DNA of 6,111 nucleotides from Chloroflexota bacterium (lineage in GTDB: Bacteria > Chloroflexota > Anaerolineae > B4-G1 > DUEL01): NCBI GenBank assembly GCA_017743275.1, contig JAGHZG010000112.1, positions 1 through 6,111 of the forward strand, in the 5' to 3' direction. The notes beneath the pieces were generated by a model. The model was not told the origin of the DNA. It ran no database searches and saw nothing but the letters and a program-made list of their open reading frames with translations. Position 1 is the first letter of the stretch. The number at the start of each line of letters is the position of its first letter. Shown one piece after another: positions 1-5,614 of the stretch. Position numbers and translations under genes: made by a program.

Positions 1-97
1 GGGGGGCGAAGAGTAGCGCCACCGCTGCCCCCACCAGTCCACCGACCACGAATCCGGTCAGGAAGGCCACCACATCGCTGCCGTTGTCTTTTGCCAT
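1..97 (-). CDS. YtxH-domain membrane protein, N-terminal part (cut by window edge)
   Basis: Only the first 32 codons lie in the window; the gene continues past the left edge. The visible product starts MAKDNGSDVVAFLTGF and runs into a glycine-rich hydrophobic helix (residues 9-30) ending LLFAP. A short polar start, one glycine-rich membrane helix and an LFAP-type end of the helix are the hallmark of YtxH-domain proteins, small membrane-anchored proteins often linked to general stress. The rest of the family is normally a charged helical tail, not visible here. The ATG at 97 follows a near-perfect Shine-Dalgarno (AAAGGAGG) 5 bases upstream. The gene lies 26 bases after the nuclease-like gene on the same strand. 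Family assignment from the short fragment is good; function is unknown. Confidence 0.8.
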   Translation of the reverse strand, partial: MAKDNGSDVVAFLTGFVVGGLVGAAVALLFAP

Positions 98-102
98 GAG
101 AA

Positions 103-110
103 ACCTCCTT
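103..110 (-). promoter_or_regulatory. Strong ribosome binding site of the YtxH-like gene
   Basis: On the minus strand the sequence AAAGGAGG ends 5 bases before the ATG at 97. It is close to the full anti-Shine-Dalgarno complement and the strongest such site at the left end of the window. It fixes the start of the partial gene and suggests independent, efficient translation rather than coupling. Confidence 0.8.
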
Positions 111-123
111 TGCTGGAAAATCA

Positions 124-1011
124 TCACCGCGCCAGTTCAATCCCCAATTCCTGGCAACGCTGCTGGACATCGGGTTCGGGAGCCAGAGTAATGAACACTC
201 CGCGCACCTTTTTATCGGGGTTCAGCCGTTGTACTAACTCCACCTTGTCCGCAAAATAATCCACGTCGTCCACTTCGGCGGCGCTTTTGACCTCAAACAC
301 CAGGTATTCGTCATCGGTTGCGACCAGGTCCACCTCCTTCTGGCGTCCCCGGGGGAAGACCCACCCTTCGGTATCCACAATTTTCTGGCGCAACCGGATG
401 CTCTCCGGGCGGATGTCCGGGCGCTTGAGGGCTACCCGCAGCGCTGCTGCGACCACATCCTCCAGGTTGCGCCCGGAGCGCACCTGAGCGCGCCCAACGA
501 CCAGTTCCACCCAATCCCGCAGGTCCTCAAAGTGTTTACTCATTTGGGCGAACCGTTGTTCCACCTGATCAAAGCGCCGGGCTGTCTCCTCTCGGGACTC
601 CCGAACTTCCTGGGCTATCTCATCCAACCGCTGATCTATCCCTTCAAAGCGCTGGTCTACCCCTTCAAAGCGCTGGTCTATCCGTTCAAAGCGTTGCTCC
701 ACCTGGTCAAAGCGCTGGTCTACCCCTTCAAAGCGCTGGTCTATCCGTTCAAAGCGTTGCTCCACCTGGTCAAAGCGCTGAGCCGTCTCCTCCCGAAACT
801 CCTGGAATTCGGTATGGAGACTGCGCAGTTCCTCCATAATCGCCGCGATTTCCTCACGGCGAGCGAAAAGGTCCAGGAAAGCGGAGTAGATTCGCCGTTG
901 TAACTCCGGGCGACGGTCCAGAAGGTCAGGAATCTGGACTTCCAGAATATAGATGAGTTCTTCTTCGGTCAGAACGGAAGTTTGACGGTCCATAAGTTGA
1001 TCCTTGACCAT
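124..1011 (-). CDS. Coiled-coil protein with C-terminal PD-(D/E)XK nuclease-like domain (DUF3782-like)
   Basis: The 295-residue product has three parts. Residues 1-75 form a helical head (EEELIYILEVQIPDLL). Residues 79-134 are eight back-to-back heptads of the form RF(D/E)xVEQ or RFExIDQ, a textbook coiled coil, with two more heptads near 147-158. Residues 165-295 form a nuclease-like domain. That domain shows Glu184 in NLEDVV, Asp228 in KEVDLVA and Glu240-x-Lys242 in FEVKS, the residue pattern of the PD-(D/E)XK fold. The overall plan matches proteins annotated DUF3782, which are common in Chloroflexota, cyanobacteria and archaea and have no established role. I infer a DNA-binding or nuclease-type activity but cannot name a substrate. 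The start is ambiguous: ATG 1011 has only a weak site (GGAAG), whereas the in-frame ATG at 993 (residue 7, MDRQTS) has AAGGA at a good distance and may be the true start. It lies 23 bases after the restriction endonuclease and ends with two consecutive TGA codons. Confidence 0.8.
   Translation of the reverse strand: MVKDQLMDRQTSVLTEEELIYILEVQIPDLLDRRPELQRRIYSAFLDLFARREEIAAIMEELRSLHTEFQEFREETAQRFDQVEQRFERIDQRFEGVDQRFDQVEQRFERIDQRFEGVDQRFEGIDQRLDEIAQEVRESREETARRFDQVEQRFAQMSKHFEDLRDWVELVVGRAQVRSGRNLEDVVAAALRVALKRPDIRPESIRLRQKIVDTEGWVFPRGRQKEVDLVATDDEYLVFEVKSAAEVDDVDYFADKVELVQRLNPDKKVRGVFITLAPEPDVQQRCQELGIELAR
622..789. repeat. Eight tandem 21-base units inside the coiled-coil gene, with a 63-base higher-order period
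   Basis: On the plus strand, units starting (T/G)TCAAAGCG begin at 643, 664, 685, 706, 727, 748 and 769, exactly 21 bases apart; a diverged eighth unit starts at 622. A higher-order period of 63 bases is superimposed: positions 644-717 are identical to 707-780, 74 bases without a mismatch. In the protein this is the triplet of heptads RFDQVEQ, RFERIDQ, RFEGVDQ used twice. Near-perfect identity at DNA level, including third codon positions, points to recent duplication or ongoing repeat-number change. Because the unit is a multiple of three, gain or loss keeps the reading frame and changes only coil length. Confidence 0.9.
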
Positions 1012-1034
1012 GCTTCCAGTAGCAAAGAGGGCAC

Positions 1035-1601
1035 TTACTCCACAACTCCCAGGACAAGGACGGGGATGTCAATATCCGCTACCCCCCGGTGCTCCAGGTC
1101 CCATACGAATTGTTCAAAATAAGAAACCCCTGTGGACATTTCGTCGGCAAACCGCTTAATGGGTACAATCTCAATCCCCACGTCAATAACATCCATTTTG
1201 TGAAAAATCGTCATTTTTGCGCAGACATTGTACACCATGAAAGCGTACTTACCGAATTGAACCTCCACTCCCACCCGGTTTTTCACAAAATCCATTTCCC
1301 GAAAGGCTCCCTGTGGAGACGTAGAAGCGTAACCGGGAAGATAATAATTGGTGGGATACTCGCACTGCATCTTGTGTTTTATCCAGCCCCGCCTCTCAAA
1401 TTCTTGCTTAAAGGCCCTGTTAAGAGCACGAGGGTTATAAAGAATCCGGCCCGGCATCGTCTTCTCCCGGCTGGCTTTTGTCCGACATTGCGTACTATCT
1501 ACTGCCGCGATGATCTCTTCCACCTCGCGCAGTTCCTGCGCATACTGGGCCTCAATGACCTCCTGTCCCCCTTTGAAGGAATATATCCCAGCGATGTTCA
1601 T
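1035..1601 (-). CDS. Type II restriction endonuclease, BglII/BstYI family
   Basis: This 188-residue protein is expected to cut double-stranded DNA at a short palindrome. Its sequence closely follows the BstYI pattern as I remember it: MNIAGIYSF at the start, VDSTQCRTKASREKT and GRILYNPRALN in the middle, MDFVKNRVGVEVQFGKYAF at the active site and MSTGVSYFEQ near the end. The catalytic triad of this family, Asp-x8-Glu-x-Gln, is intact as Asp104, Glu113 and Gln115; the Gln in place of the usual Lys is typical of BglII/BstYI. Known members recognise AGATCT (BglII) or RGATCY (BstYI), so a GATC-centred target is likely but not proven. BstYI is about 203 residues, so the length is complete. I chose ATG 1601 over the upstream ATG 1658 because the family begins here and it overlaps the methyltransferase stop as ATGA. 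Its GC content (50 of 120 in 1141-1260) is well below that of mnmA. Confidence 0.9.
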   Translation of the reverse strand: MNIAGIYSFKGGQEVIEAQYAQELREVEEIIAAVDSTQCRTKASREKTMPGRILYNPRALNRAFKQEFERRGWIKHKMQCEYPTNYYLPGYASTSPQGAFREMDFVKNRVGVEVQFGKYAFMVYNVCAKMTIFHKMDVIDVGIEIVPIKRFADEMSTGVSYFEQFVWDLEHRGVADIDIPVLVLGVVE

Positions 1602-2587
1602 CCGTATCGGCCCTTCCCGTCCAGGAGTCGCGGCTGAGAAATGGACACACTTTTCCACTCTTCAGGGATCTGGGCGACTTTCTCCCGGCCCGTTGGTTGA
1701 TAGACGGGCCTGCCCAGCGGACGATACCGGAGCGTGCCATTAAAGTAGGCCAGAAGGCGCTGGCGAGCAATATCTACGTACTCTTTCTCTTTTTCACTGC
1801 CCATTGCCCGACGATTGTGCATCACCGCTGCAATCAGAGCTGAGCCCACGCCCATATAGGGGTCAAATACCCAATCCCCTTCATGGGTCAATGCCAGCAC
1901 GCAACGCTCAACCAGTTCTATCGGAAACTGGCAGGGGTGGACGGTCTTCTCGGGATGGTTGGATTTCACGTTCGGGATGTCCCAAAATGCCTCTTCCCAG
2001 TCCTGAACCACAATCTCCCACACATCCGAGGGGTTTTTCCCCAAGGGATTGCCCGACGGTTTCCCCTTATTTGGCCCCTTATAATAACGTTTGCCCGGAT
2101 ATTTGGCGGGGACTCGCACGGCGTCCAGGTTGAACACGTACCGATCGCTCCTGGTAAACCACAGGATGGTTTCATACCGACCGGAAAAGCGCCGAGACGC
2201 GTGCAGTCCGTGACCGAAGCGCCAGATGATCCGATTGCGCAGTTTCAGGCCCAGCGCCTTGAAGATGGGGTAGTACAGAATATCCAGCGGGAAAACCTCG
2301 CCGTCTTCTACGAAGTTCCCCACTTGCCAGCAGATGCTGCCGTCCTCCCGGAGGACGCGGTACAGTTGCGCGATAACCTCTGCCTGAGCCTGCAGATACT
2401 GCTCAATAGCGACCCGGTTTTCGTACTCTTTGCCGAGATTATACGGGGGCGACGTGATAATCAGTGTCACCGACCGGTCTGGAATTTGAGCCAGGAACTC
2501 GCTGACGTCGCCGTGAAAGAGCACAATCTCGGCATCCGGCCGGAACCGGTTCTCTATCGGTTTCGGTGGTTGCATAAGAAGTTCCAT
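1598..2587 (-). CDS. Type II DNA methyltransferase (beta class, probably N4-cytosine), partner of the BglII/BstYI-like enzyme
   Basis: This 329-residue enzyme is expected to transfer a methyl group from S-adenosylmethionine to DNA and protect the host from the endonuclease encoded just downstream. The catalytic motif IV is TSPPYN at residues 45-50. The SAM-binding motif comes near the C-terminus (FDPYMGVGS, 241-249), followed by a GSEKEKEYVDIARQRL segment. That order (IV before I) marks the beta class, and SPPY rather than DPPY or NPPY favours N4-methylcytosine, the type known for the BglII and BstYI systems. A conserved HPEKTVHPCQFPIELVERC block (211-229) precedes motif I. ATG 2587 is preceded by AGGGTG; an in-frame ATG at codon 5 is a weaker alternative. 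Its stop overlaps the endonuclease start by ATGA, so the methyltransferase is translated first. No separate controller gene is present between them. Confidence 0.92.
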   Translation of the reverse strand: MELLMQPPKPIENRFRPDAEIVLFHGDVSEFLAQIPDRSVTLIITSPPYNLGKEYENRVAIEQYLQAQAEVIAQLYRVLREDGSICWQVGNFVEDGEVFPLDILYYPIFKALGLKLRNRIIWRFGHGLHASRRFSGRYETILWFTRSDRYVFNLDAVRVPAKYPGKRYYKGPNKGKPSGNPLGKNPSDVWEIVVQDWEEAFWDIPNVKSNHPEKTVHPCQFPIELVERCVLALTHEGDWVFDPYMGVGSALIAAVMHNRRAMGSEKEKEYVDIARQRLLAYFNGTLRYRPLGRPVYQPTGREKVAQIPEEWKSVSISQPRLLDGKGRYG

Positions 2588-2591
2588 ATCA

Positions 2592-2610
2592 CCCTGTGAT
2601 CACTGCAGGG
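2592..2610 (-). promoter_or_regulatory. Inverted repeat over the methyltransferase ribosome binding site
   Basis: On the minus strand CCCTGCAGTGATCACAGGG precedes the methyltransferase start. The outer arms CCCTG and CAGGG are fully complementary (5 base pairs, 9-base loop), and the 3' arm contains the AGGG of the Shine-Dalgarno. The loop region holds GTGATCAC, a perfect 8-base palindrome with a GATC core (2596-2603). It could be an RNA hairpin limiting translation or an operator; a stem this short may also be chance. Confidence 0.35.
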
Positions 2611-2637
2611 GGCTCTCCATAGCCAACTTGGCCTGTA

Positions 2638-3111
2638 TCATCCGAACCGACCACCGATGAACCCCGCGATTTCCTTCAGCACCCGCCGCACCCCGGCCAT
2701 AAAACTGGCCGCCTGGATGGTCGGCGCGACGACGTGGTGGCTGACGAACCGCGTCGTCCCCCGAACGGTCGCCAGGGTGTCGTTGATGGTCTCCAGCATA
2801 GGGCGGATTTCGTTCCGGAGGAGCGACACCAGCGCCTGCACCTGGATGGTCAGAATGATGAGCAGGATGCCGATCAGGAGGGTCTCAAAGGCAACCAGGA
2901 TGATGGCGGCATCCCGCAGCAGGGAGACGACCGCCGCCCCCGGGCTGGGCTGGACCGGGGAGCGATAAGCGTCCACCGCCAGCACCACCAGCAGGGCGAT
3001 CATGCCCAGCATCAGCACGCCCACGATGACCAGACTCAGAATCAGGTTGCGCTTCAGGCGCGCTTCCGCTGGCGTGGGGACCGTTTCTGGAACTTCACCG
3101 CTGGATGCCAT
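2638..3111 (-). CDS. Small two-helix membrane protein, DUF948-like
   Basis: The 157-residue product has a polar N-terminus (1-20), a strongly hydrophobic helix at about 23-46, a short outside loop with SPVQPSPGAA, a second helix at about 67-90, and a C-terminal tail. The tail pattern LETINDTLATVRGTTRFVSHHVV followed by a FMAGVRR block recalls DUF948-like proteins that sit next to YtxH genes in Anaerolineae. The tail looks amphipathic and could pack on the membrane or form a coiled coil. Function is unknown; a role in envelope stress is only guilt by association. ATG 3111 is preceded by AAGGGGGA at a good distance. It starts 12 bases after the HEPN gene ends and is followed after 50 bases by the methyltransferase. 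The YtxH-like gene, its usual neighbour, is 2.5 kb further downstream here. Confidence 0.75.
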   Translation of the reverse strand: MASSGEVPETVPTPAEARLKRNLILSLVIVGVLMLGMIALLVVLAVDAYRSPVQPSPGAAVVSLLRDAAIILVAFETLLIGILLIILTIQVQALVSLLRNEIRPMLETINDTLATVRGTTRFVSHHVVAPTIQAASFMAGVRRVLKEIAGFIGGRFG

Positions 3112-3123
3112 ATTTCCCCCTTG

Positions 3124-3567
3124 TCAATGCACGGGACCTGACCCGAAGTAATATTTGCAGACCTCGCTGGCGGCGCCGAGGCATCGGCGGGCATCCTCTA
3201 CTGCCTGCCGGGCGTCTTCTTCAACAAAGAGGTCCCACGGGGTCCGGAAAAGTTCTTCGTCACCGTAGGTGGTCAGAATATGCTTTTTACGGCCGTACTC
3301 CCCCACAATGGGAAGGATCCCCCGGATTTGAATGCTCACCGTTTCTGGTAATTCCTGTTCTAACGACTTTTGAAGCCACTCAGCGATGTCGTGAGTGCGG
3401 GGGATGGGCCCCAGGCAGGCCAGGACCGCTTTGGCCGCATTTTCCACCGTCAACTGCGCGTAATGCACACAACCCGGCCACTCCTCCGCCGCCAGCATCT
3501 TTTCCGCCGCCGCCAGATACCGGCTGGCCATTTCCAGCCGGTACAGGGCATCCCTATCGGAGATCAC
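3124..3567 (-). CDS. HEPN-domain protein (PF05168-type), partner of the adjacent nucleotidyltransferase
   Basis: The 147-residue all-helical protein shows the HEPN signature HYAQLTVENAAKAVLACLG (35-53), followed by PRTHDIAEWL (56-65). A late segment TPWDLFVEEDARQAVEDARRC (109-129) is typical of the larger PF05168 group. HEPN proteins paired with minimal nucleotidyltransferases are usually toxins or RNA-binding partners. I do not find the canonical R-x4-6-H ribonuclease motif: the obvious Arg57-Thr-His59 has the wrong spacing. It may therefore be catalytically silent or use other residues. The start was set at GTG 3567, which overlaps the upstream TGA (GTGA) and has GGAG 7 bases ahead; a TTG at 3597 would add ten residues but has a poor site. 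Translation is thus coupled to the nucleotidyltransferase. Confidence 0.85.
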   Translation of the reverse strand: MISDRDALYRLEMASRYLAAAEKMLAAEEWPGCVHYAQLTVENAAKAVLACLGPIPRTHDIAEWLQKSLEQELPETVSIQIRGILPIVGEYGRKKHILTTYGDEELFRTPWDLFVEEDARQAVEDARRCLGAASEVCKYYFGSGPVH

Positions 3568-4052
3568 TTCTGCACTCCGGCCCAGGTAATTGCCCAACGT
3601 CCAGAGGGCTCAGCGCCTTTTTCCCACCACCAGACGGGAATGCCATGGGCATCTCGCTTCCGGACCAGCCTGGCCTCGGCCACGATTTCCCGCACCCGCC
3701 TGAGTTTCTCCTCCAGAAACCCCTGCGGGTCGTAAAAAATAATGGCATCTACTGCCAGGTCCAGGTGGAGAGGCGTGATGTCGGCAGTGAATTCCTCTAC
3801 CGTCCTTGCCAGGATGGAGATGGCACAGGGTTTCTCCCTCCAGCCCTGGATGGGTTCATAGACCAGACGGTTCCGCTCCAGGGGATGAGCAGGGAGATCC
3901 AGCGCAAGGAGAAGGACATCCAGGTCGCTATCTTCCCGTTCCTCCCCTCTGGCCCGGGAGCCAAAGAAGGCAAGAGCGACCAGGTTCGTTCCCAGTGCCT
4001 GCCGGTATCGCTGGACCAGCACCCCCGCCGTTTCCTGGAGAATTCCCTGCAT
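3564..4052 (-). CDS. Minimal nucleotidyltransferase (Pol beta superfamily), antitoxin-type partner of the HEPN gene
   Basis: The 162-residue protein carries the nucleotidyltransferase signature FFGSRARGEE...DSDLDVLLL, an exact G-S-x10-D-x-D (Gly31, Ser32, Asp43, Asp45). A third acidic position follows at Asp98 or Asp102 in LHLDLAVDAIIFYD. These residues bind the nucleotide and two metal ions in the family. The relatives with known function are MntA proteins, which attach AMP to their HEPN toxin. A C-terminal extension (RRVREIVAEARLVRKRD, then PVWWWEK) makes it longer than the upstream MntA and marks a different subgroup. ATG 4052 was chosen because GGGAGG lies 8 bases upstream; ATG 4070 and TTG 4076 have no such site. 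It starts 57 bases after mnmA ends and overlaps the HEPN gene by four bases. Confidence 0.87.
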   Translation of the reverse strand: MQGILQETAGVLVQRYRQALGTNLVALAFFGSRARGEEREDSDLDVLLLALDLPAHPLERNRLVYEPIQGWREKPCAISILARTVEEFTADITPLHLDLAVDAIIFYDPQGFLEEKLRRVREIVAEARLVRKRDAHGIPVWWWEKGAEPSGRWAITWAGVQK

Positions 4053-4060
4053 GTTCCCGT

Positions 4061-4066
4061 CCTCCC
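4061..4066 (-). promoter_or_regulatory. Ribosome binding site that fixes the second nucleotidyltransferase start
   Basis: GGGAGG on the minus strand ends 8 bases before ATG 4052. The competing ATG 4070 lies upstream of it and has no such site, so the shorter reading is preferred. It lies in the 57-base gap behind mnmA, in which I see no hairpin plus T-run terminator. Confidence 0.65.
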
Positions 4067-4109
4067 GCATGCCCAAGAGAATTGAGGCGACGCGGGTAAT
4101 CTGGTGATT

Positions 4110-5204
4110 TCATAAAGATGATACCATGCTTTCCCACGGCGCGCAAATGATGCCGCCCCCCAGGACCACTTCGCCGTCGTAGAGCACCAGGTACTGGCCC
4201 GGGGTGATGTCCCGCTGGGGGACGGCGAACCGGACGTGGAGGCGGCCCCCCGGCAGCGGCGTGGCAAGGACCGGGGCCTCTTTGTGCCGATAGCGAATCT
4301 GCGCCGTGGCCTCAAAGGGCTCAGTCGGCTCCTCGCCGGAGATGTAGTGCATCCGGGCCGCAATGCACTCCGACCGGCCCAACTCTTCCGCTCGCCCGAC
4401 GATGACGGCGTTCCGCTGCGGGTCCAGCGCCAGGACGTAGAGGGGATACGGCGCGGCGATGCCGATGCCTTTCCGCTGCCCAATGGTGTAGTGGATCAGC
4501 CCCCTGTGCTCCCCTAACACCCGGCCCGCCGTGTCCAGAATCGGGCCAGGGCGGACCGCCTCCGGCGCGTGTTCCGCGACAAACCGCCGGTAGTCCCCGT
4601 CGGCCAGAAAGCAGATGTCCTGGCTCTCGGGCTGATCGGCGACGGGGAGGCTCCAGGCCCGCGCCATTTCCCGCACCTGAGACTTGGTCAGGTCTCCCAG
4701 AGGGAAGAGGACGCGCGCCAACTGCTCCTGCGTCAGGATGTGCAGGACATAGGACTGGTCCTTGGTGCGGTCCCGGCCTCGCAGCAACTGGTAGCGGTCC
4801 CCCACCCGGCGGACGCGGGCGTAGTGACCCGTCGCCAGGAAGTCCGTGCCCCGCTCCAGGGCCCACCCCATCAGCAGGCCGAAGCGAATCTCCCGATTGC
4901 ACGGGATGCAGGGATTGGGAGTACGGGCGGCGACGTACTCGGCGACGAAGGTCTCCACGACGGCGCGACGGAAAGGCTCCCGCATGTCCACCTCGTGGAA
5001 CGGGATGCCCAGTTGCGCAGCGACCCCCCGGGCGCGCTCCACCGCCTCCGGCGTGCAGCAGAGATTGTCCCGGCATCCGGCGGCGGGTTCGGCCCACAGC
5101 CGCAGCATCACCCCGGTCACCCGGTACCCCTGCTCCACCAGCAGCGCCGCCGCGACGCTGCTATCCACCCCCCCGCTCATCGCGATAACGACATGGGCGC
5201 TCAT
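4110..5204 (-). CDS. mnmA: tRNA-specific 2-thiouridylase MnmA
   Basis: MnmA uses ATP and a persulfide sulfur to convert U34 of tRNAs for Lys, Glu and Gln to 2-thiouridine in the cytoplasm. The 364-residue product is full length. It has the ATP-binding PP-loop SGGVDSS (10-16), TPNPCIPCNREIRF (95-108) with catalytic Cys102, GHYAR (126-130), KDQSYVLH (148-155), SQDICF (194-199) with the persulfide Cys198, and HYTIGQRKGIGI (238-249). The C-terminal part is the usual beta-barrel tail ending near GGGIICAP. Position 99 is Cys where E. coli has Asp, giving a C-x2-C; Cys44, Cys49 and Cys50 lie in a CC-containing segment seen in several deep-branching bacteria. ATG 5204 overlaps the hepT stop as ATGA and has no clear Shine-Dalgarno of its own, so translation is probably coupled to hepT. 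An upstream extension of the frame to 5339 overlaps hepT and is not family sequence. Confidence 0.97.
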   Translation of the reverse strand: MSAHVVIAMSGGVDSSVAAALLVEQGYRVTGVMLRLWAEPAAGCRDNLCCTPEAVERARGVAAQLGIPFHEVDMREPFRRAVVETFVAEYVAARTPNPCIPCNREIRFGLLMGWALERGTDFLATGHYARVRRVGDRYQLLRGRDRTKDQSYVLHILTQEQLARVLFPLGDLTKSQVREMARAWSLPVADQPESQDICFLADGDYRRFVAEHAPEAVRPGPILDTAGRVLGEHRGLIHYTIGQRKGIGIAAPYPLYVLALDPQRNAVIVGRAEELGRSECIAARMHYISGEEPTEPFEATAQIRYRHKEAPVLATPLPGGRLHVRFAVPQRDITPGQYLVLYDGEVVLGGGIICAPWESMVSSL

Positions 5205-5614
5205 AGAAACCGGGCAAAAACCTCTCGCAATCCTTCCAGGTCGTCCAGTCCGCTTTGGAGTACCTCGTAGACAATCCGACGATCTATCTCCAGATAATCG
5301 TGCACCAGCGCGTTCCGGAAACCGATCATCCGAATCCACTTCTCCCGCAATTCAGGGCCAATGTAGCCCTTTTCCTCCAGAATGGTCGGGATGTCGCTGT
5401 ACCAGTTGACCGTCCCCAGGCCCAGCGCTGCGATCACGTGACTCCCGATATCATTGACCGCCTCAATCGCCAGTTGTAAGAAACGCTCCGCGCTCCCATA
5501 GTGTTCGGGATCGCTGAGGAATTCCTTCCAATTGTACCGCTGAATTCCCCGCAAAATGGAAAGGTACTCATCCAGTTTGTTCAGCCGCTTGCGGATGACC
5601 TCTACCCGAATCAT
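5201..5614 (-). CDS. hepT: HepT toxin, HEPN ribonuclease (DUF86 family)
   Basis: The 137-residue helical protein begins MIRVEVIRKRLNKLDEYLSIL, a typical DUF86/HepT start. It carries the toxin motif FRNALVHDY: Arg100-x4-His105-x-Tyr107. In studied HepT proteins Arg and His form the ribonuclease site at the dimer interface, and the Tyr is the residue modified with AMP by MntA, which switches the toxin off. Known HepT toxins act on RNA, including the 3' end of tRNA in one system. All key residues are present, so an active toxin is expected. ATG 5614 has GGAGG 7 bases upstream; the longer reading from 5686 is only overlap with mntA. The start lies 47 bases inside the end of mntA, and the stop overlaps the mnmA start. 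Confidence 0.93.
   Translation of the reverse strand: MIRVEVIRKRLNKLDEYLSILRGIQRYNWKEFLSDPEHYGSAERFLQLAIEAVNDIGSHVIAALGLGTVNWYSDIPTILEEKGYIGPELREKWIRMIGFRNALVHDYLEIDRRIVYEVLQSGLDDLEGLREVFARFL

Noticed and set aside
622..789. CRISPR-like regularly spaced repeats
   Set aside because: Units are contiguous with no unique spacers, are in frame and encode heptads of a coiled coil.
532..903. Plus-strand open frame with repeated YPFKAL units
   Set aside because: It is the mirror of the 21-base coiled-coil repeat; a repeat length divisible by three keeps any frame open. No start site or family resemblance.
1602..1658. Nineteen-residue N-terminal extension of the restriction endonuclease
   Set aside because: The BstYI-like N-terminus begins at the ATG at 1601, which gives the ATGA overlap; the extension is just methyltransferase sequence read in another frame.
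1883..2599. Plus-strand 238-residue frame opposite the methyltransferase
   Set aside because: The opposite strand encodes the intact methyltransferase with motifs IV and I; this frame has no recognisable domain.
2622..2632. GCCAA-C-TTGGC palindrome as a terminator of the membrane-protein gene
   Set aside because: The loop would be a single base and no T-run follows, so it cannot form a normal intrinsic terminator.
3105..4085. Long plus-strand open frame (326 residues)
   Set aside because: It lies opposite the nucleotidyltransferase and HEPN genes, is rich in Pro and Arg, shows no domain, and arises from high GC.
4321..5097. Minus-strand 258-residue frame rich in Gly, Arg and Pro
   Set aside because: Shifted-frame shadow of mnmA, which has every family motif in its own frame.
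5204..5339. Upstream extension of mnmA (45 extra residues)
   Set aside because: It falls inside hepT, has no family similarity, and the PP-loop is at the expected distance from the ATG at 5204.
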